Assembly (NCBI GenBank): GCA_017623935.1
Contig: JAGAOC010000092.1
Location: 1-40,329 of the forward strand
DNA length: 40,329 bases
Direction: 5' to 3'
Origin: Agathobacter sp.
Lineage (GTDB): Bacteria; Bacillota; Clostridia; Lachnospirales; Lachnospiraceae
Below, piece after piece: positions 10,921 through 20,117 of this stretch (within the stretch, counting starts at the first letter, position 1; each line of letters opens with the position of its first letter). A program made the translations under genes and the position numbers. The notes beneath the pieces were generated by a model, which saw nothing but the letters and a program-made list of their open reading frames with translations, did not search any database and was not told the origin of the DNA.

Positions 10921-11382
10921 ATGAATGAAAAAGAATTTCGAAAACTAAAACGAAGCGAATTAATTGAGCTGATCTATGAGCTGGAAGTTGACCTTGAGAA
11001 GCTACAACAGGAAAACGAGCAGTTGAAGCAACAATTAGATCAGAAGACAACAGAAATAAGAAATCTAGTCTCCCTTGAGCAGGCAATTGAGAGGTTGAAC
11101 GGGATTTGTGAAGTGGCAGACCCAAGTTCAGGCGAAGAAACAGTCAAAGAAGAAATTGTCAGAGAAGAAACAGTTAGAGAAGAAACAGTTAGAGAAAAAA
11201 CTGTGCAGGAAAAGGCTATAGAGGAAATGGTAAATCCGTCCAAATCTCGAAGTGGAGAAGAGGATCGGTTAGATGAGATGCTGAATCAGAGAGCATCACG
11301 TATTGATGTTGCAATCCAGAGAATGGAAGAAGAACATAAAGCAGAATGGCAGAAGATCAAGGATGAACAGCTAAAGAAGTAA
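10921..11382 (+). CDS. Coiled-coil protein of unknown function with pentapeptide repeats
   Basis: I do not recognise this 153-residue protein. Residues 8-60 form a strongly predicted coiled coil with Leu/Ile heptads (SELIELIYELEVDLEKLQQE). Residues 72-101 are tandem five-residue units of the form EETVR. Residues 108-153 are a second charged helix. There is no signal peptide or membrane segment, so it is predicted to be cytoplasmic. It is the first gene after the promoter and lies 18 bases before a signal peptidase gene in the same direction, which suggests a role in regulating or scaffolding surface-fibre production. The start has only a weak ribosome binding site. Confidence 0.7.
   Translation: MNEKEFRKLKRSELIELIYELEVDLEKLQQENEQLKQQLDQKTTEIRNLVSLEQAIERLNGICEVADPSSGEETVKEEIVREETVREETVREKTVQEKAIEEMVNPSKSRSGEEDRLDEMLNQRASRIDVAIQRMEEEHKAEWQKIKDEQLKK
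11134..11223 (+). repeat. Tandem 15-base repeats encoding EETVR-type pentapeptides
   Basis: Six consecutive 15-base units encode EETVK, EEIVR, EETVR, EETVR, EKTVQ and EKAIE. Two neighbouring copies (GAAGAAACAGTTAGA) are identical. Copy-number change would alter length without shifting the frame. Confidence 0.8.
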
Positions 11383-11400
11383 TATCAGGAGAAGTAGCAC

Positions 11401-11976
11401 ATGCCAGAGCAGCAACGAAAAGAAATTCCGTCTCTTGAAGTAGTAAAAAAAGAGAGGGAGCGATTGTTAAAGCAAAAACAGAATATAAGAACGATTCTGA
11501 ATGTGGCAGGACTTTTGATCGTAGTAGCAGCTGTGTCGATCATTATTTCTACGAGGTTTCTTCCAGTGATAAAAGTCTCAGGAAGTAGTATGGAACCAAC
11601 CTTGCAACAGGATGAAATTCTGATTTTTGCAAAAAAAGGTAAAATCCAATCCGGGGATATCATAGCTTTTTATTATCAGAATAAAATTTTAATAAAGCGT
11701 GTGATCGGTGTTCCGGGAGATTACATAGAAATACAAGATGTCGGCAAAGTAATGGTGAATGGACAAGTGATAGAGGAACCATATGTTGCCGATTTTTCAG
11801 TGGGAGAATGTGATATAGATTTTCCATATCAGGTACCGGAAGGCAAGTACTTTGTGTTGGGAGATAATCGTGCAGTTTCCATGGACAGTAGAAATTCCAC
11901 GATCGGTTGTGTGTCAGAAGAGCAGGTATTAGGAGAAGCATTGATCAAAATGTTTCCATTTGAAAAAATAGATTAA
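11401..11976 (+). CDS. lepB: Signal peptidase I, Gram-positive (Ser/Lys) type
   Basis: This 191-residue membrane peptidase removes signal peptides on the outer face of the membrane. A charged cytoplasmic N-terminus precedes one membrane helix (about 31-50). The catalytic serine is S63 in SGSSMEPT and the catalytic lysine is K99 in IKRVIGVPGD; box E is LGDNRAVSMDSRN. The Ser/Lys pair distinguishes it from the second signal peptidase of this locus. CAGGAGAAG precedes the ATG. Its position right before giant adhesin 1 suggests a dedicated role in maturing fibre proteins, although general use cannot be excluded. Confidence 0.93.
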   Translation: MPEQQRKEIPSLEVVKKERERLLKQKQNIRTILNVAGLLIVVAAVSIIISTRFLPVIKVSGSSMEPTLQQDEILIFAKKGKIQSGDIIAFYYQNKILIKRVIGVPGDYIEIQDVGKVMVNGQVIEEPYVADFSVGECDIDFPYQVPEGKYFVLGDNRAVSMDSRNSTIGCVSEEQVLGEALIKMFPFEKID

Positions 11977-12000
11977 TTTTCCGTGAAAAGGAGCAATAGT

Positions 12001-15000
12001 ATGCGGAGAAAAGTAAAATCCTACCTAGACAAATTGAATGAGAATAAGAAGGGAAATGGAAAAAGGAGAATCTGGGTCGCCTTATGCAGTATCCTAGTGG
12101 CATTAGGGGTACTTGGTGTTTTGATTGCGCCAGGTGAAGCCAGTGAGACGGGAACTGACGGTACATCGACTGTTAATGAAAGTCTCGTGATCGGTTTCTC
12201 ACCGAAAGAGCATAGTGCATCGTCGGGAACGTCTATTTCTATCAAGGTAATCTCTAACTACTCGAAGGCGAATTACGAGAACGAAAAAGTAACGTCTGTA
12301 ATTAAGCTGGGAGAATTGCCAGAGGGAATTTCATTGGCGGGCTTTGATGGCAATGGACAGCAGGTTGTTAAGCTGCAAGGTGCAGAGGGCATAGCTGAAC
12401 AGGAGATCATACTGCAGATCGTGGAGCAGGATGGAATTTCCTATATCGAATACGCACAGCCAGCAGGTTCAACTTTAGAGTTTGACATTCAGTTCAAGTC
12501 AAAGAACGGTATTACAGCGGACAATACTTCTATAACGGTTGAAGTGGCTGAGGACATGGTGGAAGGCCTTGGAGAAGATGCTCAGGTAACCATCGCAGAA
12601 GGATTTTCAGAATCTGCTACTTTAACATGGAATGCAAAGAATGAATGGGATCCGGTTGACAAGAAAGTAAACGATGAAGATGCCAACGCTATAGCAGTAA
12701 CAGCAGATAATAAATTATCCGGAATGTTGACATACACCATTAAGGCAACAAGCCTTAATCGGGAGAATTTCGGAAGAGTTTGGACAAAAGAGATTCAGGT
12801 AATCGATTCCTTGACCTTACCGTCCAATATCTCTTTCCCATCTGATATTAAAGTGGATGGAAATGCCATTGTAACAGAGGCAGGAGAGACCGTTCTTTCC
12901 TTTGAAGATCTTCCAGAAGGAACAACCGTTAATATCCTTAACATTTCAGATGATAAGAAAACGATCTCTTATTCCTTGACAGTACCAAATACTCATGTGT
13001 CAAATGGAGTATTAACAGCAGAACAGGACAACTTAGACCTGACCATGAAACTGAATGCAGAACTCCTTGTTCTGCCAGCAGATTATAATATTACTCATGA
13101 GATCGGAACGATCGATGCAGATAAGATCATCAATAGTGTATCTGTTCAGCCGATCACATATCATGGAGATGCAAAAGATCCAACTCTTGATGCAGTAGTA
13201 ACTGTACCAGAGATCGAAGCGGAAAAATGGCAACTGACCAAATCTGCAGATCAGGAAGAGATCGAAGCAGGAGGAGTCATTACCTATACGCTGAAATTGG
13301 AAAATATCAGCCAGACACCGATCGAGGTGGAAAAAGAAGACGGTTCTTACTATACGGTAACAGATGTGCTTCCAGCTCAGTTGTATTTAACAACCGAACA
13401 GCAGAATGCATTACCGGAAAATGTAACCTATGATTCCGACACGAATACGATCACATGGACGCCAAGTAAAGAAGCTATTCCTTATGGCCAGTCCTATGAG
13501 ATCCAGTTTGCAACAACAGTAAAAGCGATCACAGATGAAGATATCAAGGATTTAAGCACCGGATATGAGATCAAAAACACAGCAGAATTTAAAGATGCTG
13601 CTTCTAATGAGACTACAGTAGAATATTGTAAAGCGGTATTGACTGTGAGCAAGACTGCAACAACAGCAGATGGAAATAAGACCGTTTATAATGGAGAAAA
13701 AGTTACTTATACTGTAGTTATCAGTAATAAATCTGGTGTAGATGCTCAGAATTCAGAGACAATGACAGATATGCTTCCAACGGGAGTGACTCTGGAAAAT
13801 GTTTATGTTTACACTACCCAAAACGGAACGACATCATCACAGGAGATCAATGTAAATGGTGGAGAATGTGTACTGCATGATGTTCCAGCTGATACGTCAA
13901 ATACAAACTGTGTAAAAGCTGATCACAAAGTGGTATACGCAAGAGATGCACAGAATCTTTCCTTTGATATTGGAGCATTAGCGAATGGAGAATCTGTAAA
14001 GATTCAATATGTATGTACCGTAGACACTGACCAGATCTCAACCAGACAGAACATTTACAATACAGCTAAGACAACAGAGAAATCTTCTCAGTGTGTAATT
14101 GGTGTTGATTATCCAATTACTTTGGAGAAGACAGTAGATAAAAATGATGGAGCTGCATATCCAAGCGGAGAGATCTTTGAATATACCATTACCGTTTCTA
14201 ATGATGCAGATCATCCAAGTTTGAAAGATGATCTGAAGCTGGTAGATCAGTTGCCATCAGGAATGTTGCCATATCCGAACGGGGAAGACAGTGTTCTGAT
14301 CATGACAACTGCATCCGGTACTCAGGAGATCAGTTGGAGTGATTATGTTGATGAAGTGTATGATTCTGAAGGAGGAACTTTCTCCACCAGCGTATCAGGC
14401 AGGACAGCAACAGTAGAGAAAGTAAATGGAGCTGTAAAACTTACCTGGGATATTGGAAGTGTTCCAACGGATGCGCCGATCGTTCTTACTTATAAGGCGC
14501 AGATGATCCTGACAGCAGAGCAGCAGGAAACAGGTACAGCTTATAACTTTGTTAATACGGCGACAATTGATAATATCAGCAAATCTGTAACGGTTATCGG
14601 TGGACAGAAGACCGGAAAATTGATGCTTAAGAAGAGATTTGCTGAAGTATATAGCGATGAAACAATCGTAACAACTTTAGGTGACTTAGACACAGATCCA
14701 AACTGGGATATTGAGTTTTTATTAACACAGTTGGATGATGATGGAAATGCAATTTCTGAACGGACCATTAAAATGACCGATTTCACTGGTCCGGTAGATG
14801 ATATTTATACATACGAGATAGATAACCTTCCAATTGGAAAATATCGGATCGAAGAGTTTAATTTTGTTGCAAAAGAAGGCTGTGAAGCACTTCCACAGTT
14901 CAGTTATTTTCTGAAGATGGATGGTATCTGGTATCAGACCATGAACTTCCATAAATTGACCTTTGATCTGGCAGAGAATCAGGAAATTGATATGTCGGTT

Positions 15001-17508
15001 ACTAACTATTCTTTTGAATATGAGACCGTTAAGTTCCAGAAGAGTGTTTACGAGATCGGAAAACTGAAAACAGGAGATACAACCTGGACTTCTCTTCCAG
15101 AGAAATATCTGTTCTCCATTGATGATACAGATACAGATAAGACTTATGTAGTATACAATCTGACCACTTCCGTTACAGGAGGTTATTCAGTAGAATTGGG
15201 AACGATCGTAGATCAGCTTCCAAAAGGATTGAAGTTCGTAGGACTCTGCAGTACTTCCAGTTACGCGAAGAAATCCAGTGCTTTTTCTCAGACTATCACC
15301 ACCAGTTCTAGTAATGGATTTAATGATGCAGTATCAGTTGAGAACAATTTGATCTCATATTTAGATGGATATACAGTAACGGCAGATTCTTATGATGAAG
15401 ATACCAATGAGGTTACCATCTCCATCAAGAGGATCATAAAAGGATCTAGTTATACGTACATTCATTCTAATGTTTCCGCGGGAGAGGCAATTTCCTTTGG
15501 AATGCTTTGTGAAGTGGATAGTGATGTAATGGAAGGTCAGGAATTGACCAATACCGCAACCCTTACCGTAACAGGTGCGGAATATGTAGATACAACAGAT
15601 GTTTATAGCATGACGAACACCCCATATGATCAGAAGCAGAACAACGGCGATGTGAAATGGGAAGATGTAGTTACAGATGACAGTTCTTATAAGACAATCA
15701 CTTCATCTGTTACAGTAGTTCCACAGAACTCTATTGTACCTGGCATTGAGAAGAATGCAGTAAGTTATATACCTGCTGGCAGTACACAGGCAGAGATTGA
15801 TGCAGCTCAGGAAGGTGGTCAGGGAGATTACTCCATTGGAGAGTATACCAATATCCAGTCTAATTCGGCAGTGAAGTGGGAGATTACTCTTCACAACGAT
15901 GGAACTCAGGATATGACGAACTACAGTATCCAAGATGTGGTATCTGAGGATCAGAGCATGATGACTTCAGATGGAACCAGTAGTTCTAAGATTCATCTGT
16001 TGACGGAAGCGGATAATGAAAGTTACCAGATCACAACTCCATATATGTATCAGATCTACAACTACAAGGGTGAGTTACAGAGCGAAGAAGATATTTCTGA
16101 TATTGTATGGGCACAGGTAGCAGACGGAACTAATGTAAAAGAATTTACCTTTGATTTCTCAGACAGTAAGTACACAATTCCATCTGGTGGTTATGCAGTG
16201 CTTACTCTTTATACCAGTAACCCGGATCAGGAGAACAAGATCTACAACAATACAGCAACTGTTCTTCCAACCCAGGAGTTCGTTGCAGGTAAGGTAACAT
16301 TAGGAGAACTGGTAAAAGACAGTAATGGAAGTTATATTGGAGTAAAGGCTTCAGATCAGGTATATTCCTTAGGAAAATATGCATCTGTATCTTGGAAGAC
16401 TATTACCGAGAAAGCAGATTCTACCAATACTGCAAAAGGTGCTTCAAGTAAGAACTATATTGTAGTAGAAAAAGAATCCGAATACGTTACTTATACCAAT
16501 AACATTAGAAATATAAGTGACAACAACTTTAACAAATTTGTAGTGATCGATCTACTTCCTATGAAGAACGATACCGGTGTTATAAACCGTAATGATCTTC
16601 GAGGAAGTGAGTTCCAGGTACTTTTTGCAGAAGAATTATCTGTAAAAGTCCTTGATAACGAGACCGGAGAATATCGAGATGTGGATTATGATCTGGAATT
16701 CTCAGCTAAGACTGCATTTACGCAGAATGATTTTGCGGGAGTAGCAAGTGACAGCTGGCATACAGATTACAATGAAGCAGAAGATCTTTCTTTCCGTGTA
16801 GTATTAGCAGATACCTTTATGCTGGCTCCACAGGAGACATTGATCATTCAGTATGATGGAAAGATTGAGTCCAGCGCAACGCCAGGCACTATTGCATGGA
16901 ACAGTTTTGGATATCAGTACTATCTGACCAGTGATCAGGCTCAGTACATGAGAGCTGAACCTCCTAAAGTAGGTGTTATGATCCCAGCAGTTCCGATGAT
17001 TCAGAAAGAAGTAATCGATTCAGAAGGAAATGTTCAGGAAAAGGATGCAAATATTAACTTTACCTTTGCACTTTTCGAGAAGACCACGTCGGATACAGGA
17101 GCAGTTAGTGAGCAATATTTGTGTGAATTTACTTTGAGTCAGGGAGGCTATCGTCAATTAGATGATCTGATAGATACCAATGGAAATCCGATAGAGCTTG
17201 TAGAGGGTACGGAATATGTGATCAGGGAATTGACAGATGAGCAATATATGCCGAAATATTATGAAGCAGTCGGTATTGGCGAAAATGGCGGAACACTTTC
17301 AGATTCCTTCAGTTTTGTTTATTGTAAGACTGAAAAGATCAACATTTTGGCACGAAACAAAGTTACTAATTATGTTCCAGAGCTTCCAGCAACCGGTGCA
17401 AACAGTGCACTTATCATTAAGGTTATAGGATCATTATTATTGATCTTATCGGCAGTTCTGTTATGTGGTTATAAAGTTAGCAATCAGAAAGCAAAAAGGA
17501 GAGGATAA
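12001..17508 (+). CDS. Giant LPxTG-anchored adhesin 1 with DUF11-like repeats
   Basis: This cell-wall protein of about 1835 residues probably forms the tip or an accessory subunit of the pilus. It has an unusually long basic N-terminal region before the signal helix (about 27-45). DUF11-like and other beta-sandwich modules begin near residues 410, 545, 705, 1007, 1244 and 1461, Cna-B-like segments near 870 and 1664, then LPATG (1795-1799), a membrane helix and an RRG end. Many modules carry the TYTLKLENIS type of strand seen in isopeptide-stabilised domains. C623, H626, C637 and H642 form a possible metal site. I choose ATG 12001 because AAAAGGAG (11986-11993) is seven bases upstream; GTG 11983 overlaps that site. 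It is a paralogue of the protein at 24781. The ligand is unknown. Confidence 0.88.
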   Translation: MRRKVKSYLDKLNENKKGNGKRRIWVALCSILVALGVLGVLIAPGEASETGTDGTSTVNESLVIGFSPKEHSASSGTSISIKVISNYSKANYENEKVTSVIKLGELPEGISLAGFDGNGQQVVKLQGAEGIAEQEIILQIVEQDGISYIEYAQPAGSTLEFDIQFKSKNGITADNTSITVEVAEDMVEGLGEDAQVTIAEGFSESATLTWNAKNEWDPVDKKVNDEDANAIAVTADNKLSGMLTYTIKATSLNRENFGRVWTKEIQVIDSLTLPSNISFPSDIKVDGNAIVTEAGETVLSFEDLPEGTTVNILNISDDKKTISYSLTVPNTHVSNGVLTAEQDNLDLTMKLNAELLVLPADYNITHEIGTIDADKIINSVSVQPITYHGDAKDPTLDAVVTVPEIEAEKWQLTKSADQEEIEAGGVITYTLKLENISQTPIEVEKEDGSYYTVTDVLPAQLYLTTEQQNALPENVTYDSDTNTITWTPSKEAIPYGQSYEIQFATTVKAITDEDIKDLSTGYEIKNTAEFKDAASNETTVEYCKAVLTVSKTATTADGNKTVYNGEKVTYTVVISNKSGVDAQNSETMTDMLPTGVTLENVYVYTTQNGTTSSQEINVNGGECVLHDVPADTSNTNCVKADHKVVYARDAQNLSFDIGALANGESVKIQYVCTVDTDQISTRQNIYNTAKTTEKSSQCVIGVDYPITLEKTVDKNDGAAYPSGEIFEYTITVSNDADHPSLKDDLKLVDQLPSGMLPYPNGEDSVLIMTTASGTQEISWSDYVDEVYDSEGGTFSTSVSGRTATVEKVNGAVKLTWDIGSVPTDAPIVLTYKAQMILTAEQQETGTAYNFVNTATIDNISKSVTVIGGQKTGKLMLKKRFAEVYSDETIVTTLGDLDTDPNWDIEFLLTQLDDDGNAISERTIKMTDFTGPVDDIYTYEIDNLPIGKYRIEEFNFVAKEGCEALPQFSYFLKMDGIWYQTMNFHKLTFDLAENQEIDMSVTNYSFEYETVKFQKSVYEIGKLKTGDTTWTSLPEKYLFSIDDTDTDKTYVVYNLTTSVTGGYSVELGTIVDQLPKGLKFVGLCSTSSYAKKSSAFSQTITTSSSNGFNDAVSVENNLISYLDGYTVTADSYDEDTNEVTISIKRIIKGSSYTYIHSNVSAGEAISFGMLCEVDSDVMEGQELTNTATLTVTGAEYVDTTDVYSMTNTPYDQKQNNGDVKWEDVVTDDSSYKTITSSVTVVPQNSIVPGIEKNAVSYIPAGSTQAEIDAAQEGGQGDYSIGEYTNIQSNSAVKWEITLHNDGTQDMTNYSIQDVVSEDQSMMTSDGTSSSKIHLLTEADNESYQITTPYMYQIYNYKGELQSEEDISDIVWAQVADGTNVKEFTFDFSDSKYTIPSGGYAVLTLYTSNPDQENKIYNNTATVLPTQEFVAGKVTLGELVKDSNGSYIGVKASDQVYSLGKYASVSWKTITEKADSTNTAKGASSKNYIVVEKESEYVTYTNNIRNISDNNFNKFVVIDLLPMKNDTGVINRNDLRGSEFQVLFAEELSVKVLDNETGEYRDVDYDLEFSAKTAFTQNDFAGVASDSWHTDYNEAEDLSFRVVLADTFMLAPQETLIIQYDGKIESSATPGTIAWNSFGYQYYLTSDQAQYMRAEPPKVGVMIPAVPMIQKEVIDSEGNVQEKDANINFTFALFEKTTSDTGAVSEQYLCEFTLSQGGYRQLDDLIDTNGNPIELVEGTEYVIRELTDEQYMPKYYEAVGIGENGGTLSDSFSFVYCKTEKINILARNKVTNYVPELPATGANSALIIKVIGSLLLILSAVLLCGYKVSNQKAKRRG

Positions 17509-17509
17509 C

Positions 17510-19024
17510 ATGAAAAGAATTAAAAAAGTTTTGGCAACTGCGCTGACCATGATCATGGTTCTGGCAATGGGAATGACAGCCTATGCTGCAACAGTAACAA
17601 TTGATGATGCAAACGGAGATACTTCTGAATATAGTGCATATCAGTTGTTTACAGCAATAATTGATGAGAATGGTACAGATGATGAATCAGATGATGCCGT
17701 AGCATACTCTGTAAATAGCAAATATCAGGCTATTTTGGCAGAGATCACTGGTAAGGCTTCAAGCAATGACATGGTAGATTACATTTCTGCTTTAGATACA
17801 GCAGATGCTCAGAGAAACTTTGGTGATACTGTTTATGCAGCCATTAAAGAAGAAAGCCTTACAGCTGATGCAACAACAACTTCTCAGAGTTTTGAATTAG
17901 ATCCAGGTTATTACCTGATCGTTGAAACAACATTAGGAACTAATGCAGATGGAAAACCAGGAACCTATTCTTTAGTGATTTTAGATACTGCTAAAAATAA
18001 CAATATGACCATCACAACAAAAGAAGATGTTCCAACATTAGTTAAGAAAGTTCAGGAAACCAACGATACAGAAAATACTACAACTGATTGGCAGGATGGT
18101 GCAGACTATGATTATGGTGATGCAGTTCCATTCAAGCTGACAGGTACATTACCAAGCAATTATGCAAGCTACAAGACATATTACTACTCTTTTGCAGATA
18201 AGTTAGCAGCAGGTCTTACATTTGACAACAGCAGCGTAGTAGTAAAAGTTGATGGAACAAAGATCACTTCTGGTTATGAAGTAGTGACAACTGGTCTCAG
18301 CGATGGATATACTTTTGAAGTTCGTTTCGCAAACCTGAAAAACATTACTAGTGTAACAGCAGACAGCACAATTACTGTAGAATACAGTGCAACTGTTAAT
18401 ACAGATGCAGTGATTGGTGCAGCTGGAAACCCTAACGTTGCAAAACTGGTATACTCTAATGATCCTTACTATGATGGAAATGGTACAGAGAGCACTTCTG
18501 AAACACCAGAAGATAAAGTTATCGTTTTCACATATCAGGTAACCGTTAATAAAGTAAATACTTCTGGAAATCCACTGAAAGGTGCAGGATTTACATTATA
18601 CAAATCTGTAGCAGGAAATTACGTAGCTGTTGGAAGCGAAGTAAAAGGCGATGATATCACTACTTTTGAGTTTAAGGGATTAGATGCTGGTACATATAAA
18701 TTAGTAGAGTCTACTGTACCAACAGGATTTAATAAAGCAGATGATCTGATCTTTGAGATCAGCGCAGCTTATGACACAGAAAGTGATAATCCAGCTCTTA
18801 CAGGAGTTGCTGCAAAAGATGAAGCAGGAAAAGCAATTTCCGGTGTGGCAGATGCGATCTTCACAATTTCTGATGGTGTATTTACCGTAGAAATTGAAAA
18901 CGTTAGTGGAATCCTTCTTCCTACAACTGGTGGAATTGGTACAACAATTTTCTATATTGTTGGTGCAGCACTTATGATCACAGCAGTGGTTTTATTAGTA
19001 GCAAAGAAACGTAAAGCAAATTAA
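17510..19024 (+). CDS. Major pilin, isopeptide-forming fimbrial subunit (LPTTG)
   Basis: This 504-residue shaft pilin has a signal peptide ending near AYA (about residue 24), a first pilin domain with YSAYQLF and DPGYYLIVET, a second domain starting after DVPTLVKKVQ (the lysine region typical of linkage or isopeptide formation), a SpaA/Cna-B domain (VTVNKVNTSGNPLKGAGFTLYK to DAGTYKLVEST), and a C-terminal LPTTG (470-474), membrane helix and KKRKAN tail. The ATG at 17510 follows AAGGAGAGG and lies one base after the adhesin stop. A class C sortase follows, as in known pilus islands. A strong hairpin after the stop may raise its mRNA level relative to the sortase. Confidence 0.93.
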   Translation: MKRIKKVLATALTMIMVLAMGMTAYAATVTIDDANGDTSEYSAYQLFTAIIDENGTDDESDDAVAYSVNSKYQAILAEITGKASSNDMVDYISALDTADAQRNFGDTVYAAIKEESLTADATTTSQSFELDPGYYLIVETTLGTNADGKPGTYSLVILDTAKNNNMTITTKEDVPTLVKKVQETNDTENTTTDWQDGADYDYGDAVPFKLTGTLPSNYASYKTYYYSFADKLAAGLTFDNSSVVVKVDGTKITSGYEVVTTGLSDGYTFEVRFANLKNITSVTADSTITVEYSATVNTDAVIGAAGNPNVAKLVYSNDPYYDGNGTESTSETPEDKVIVFTYQVTVNKVNTSGNPLKGAGFTLYKSVAGNYVAVGSEVKGDDITTFEFKGLDAGTYKLVESTVPTGFNKADDLIFEISAAYDTESDNPALTGVAAKDEAGKAISGVADAIFTISDGVFTVEIENVSGILLPTTGGIGTTIFYIVGAALMITAVVLLVAKKRKAN

Positions 19025-19031
19025 TAATGAG

Positions 19032-19074
19032 TTAGTATCCTTCATGGGCGGGGTTCCCCGCCCGGAGGTACTAA
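19032..19074 (+). other. Large GC-rich hairpin between pilin and sortase genes
   Basis: TTAGTA/TACTAA (19032-19037, 19069-19074), CCTTC/GGAGG (19039-19043, 19064-19068) and GGGCGGG/CCCGCCC (within 19046-19063) stack into a stem of about 18 pairs with small bulges. It is followed by TTATAG rather than a T tract. It is probably a 3'-end stabiliser or partial terminator. The rest of the 199-base gap (19075-19223) shows no gene or clear promoter. Confidence 0.7.
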
Positions 19075-19223
19075 TTATAGATAATACAGTGACAGGGAAA
19101 AACTGATGATAAAATTGGCGTTTTTAAAGCTGGACATCGTGAGTCTTTCCGTGGTACTGTGTTAAATAGCAAATTGTACCGAAATCCTTTCAATAGGAGA
19201 ATGAATATTGAGGGAGAAGTAGA

Positions 19224-20117
19224 ATGAAAAAACATTTGACCACTATCCTTCTTGTGTTAATTTTTTTGACTGGCCTTGGAATATTTACATACCCGATCAC
19301 AGCAGATCAGTGGAATCGATATCATCAAAGTAAAGCAATCGTAAGGTATGAAGAGATCGTTCAACAAGAATATGGTAATGATTTGGAAGAGGTGTGGGAA
19401 AAGGCAACCGTCTATAACGCAACTATAGTAGAGAATACATTTAGTGGAGACGCTTTTTCTCAGGAAGAGAAAAACATGAGGGGAACGGAGTACTGGAACA
19501 TCCTAAACGTAGGCGGCAATGGAATCATGGGATATGTCTCCATTCCGAAGATTGACCAGAAGCTTCCAATCTATCATGGAACCTCTGATTCCGTCTTGCA
19601 GATAGGTGTCGGACATATGTCCGGAACAAGCCTTCCGATAGGTGAGGCGGGAACTCACAGTGTTTTAGCTGGACATAGGGGGTTGCCTAGTGCTAAACTG
19701 TTTTCTGACATTGATCAGTTAGAAGAAGGAGATAAATTCTATATTCATATCTTGGATAAAGTATTTGCTTATGAAGTAGATAGGATCCTTCCAATGATAG
19801 ATAAAGATGATAACGCTGCCTTAACAGAGGCAATGAAAATAGAAGATGGGGAAAATTATGTGACCCTGTTTACTTGTACGCCATATGGTATTAACAGCCA
19901 CCGACTGTTAGTCCGCGGTAAAAATGTACCATACAATGGTGAAGACGATGCAGAAAAGATAACAGTAGAATCCATGCTGGAATCTTTCCAAAATTACTAT
20001 ATGTTATATATTATTTTAATCATAGCAGTTGTTATTTTCACTATTATACTGATAATCATCATTCGTGGAATAAGATCTGTAATTAAAGCAAAGGGGGCAA
20101 AAAATGAAAAAGTTTAA
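19224..20117 (+). CDS. Class C sortase (pilin polymerase) 1
   Basis: This 297-residue transpeptidase links pilins at their sorting motifs. It has an N-terminal membrane helix (6-23), a sortase domain with H151 in LAGHRG, C218 in TLFTCTPYG and R227 in SHRLLVRG, and a C-terminal membrane helix (about 257-285). The two membrane helices and GTSDSVLQIGVGHMSGTSLP are typical of class C. The DPW/DPF lid motif is not evident. AGGGAG (19211-19216) is seven bases before the ATG. It overlaps the next pilin-like gene by 14 bases. It presumably polymerises the LPTTG pilin just upstream. Confidence 0.92.
   Translation: MKKHLTTILLVLIFLTGLGIFTYPITADQWNRYHQSKAIVRYEEIVQQEYGNDLEEVWEKATVYNATIVENTFSGDAFSQEEKNMRGTEYWNILNVGGNGIMGYVSIPKIDQKLPIYHGTSDSVLQIGVGHMSGTSLPIGEAGTHSVLAGHRGLPSAKLFSDIDQLEEGDKFYIHILDKVFAYEVDRILPMIDKDDNAALTEAMKIEDGENYVTLFTCTPYGINSHRLLVRGKNVPYNGEDDAEKITVESMLESFQNYYMLYIILIIAVVIFTIILIIIIRGIRSVIKAKGAKNEKV

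Noticed and set aside
11134-11223. CRISPR-like array
   Set aside because: The 15-base repeats are contiguous, without spacers, and encode an in-frame peptide repeat.
11983-12000. GTG start for giant adhesin 1
   Set aside because: The GTG overlaps the AAAAGGAG ribosome binding site that properly serves the ATG at 12001.
17465-17509. Earlier start for the major pilin inside the adhesin gene
   Set aside because: The residues before ATG 17510 are out-of-frame adhesin sequence; the signal peptide and AAGGAGAGG site fit the start at 17510.
19201-19227. Eight-codon upstream ORF overlapping the sortase start
   Set aside because: Its AGGAG lies only one base before the ATG, too close for initiation; the sortase has its own well-placed site.
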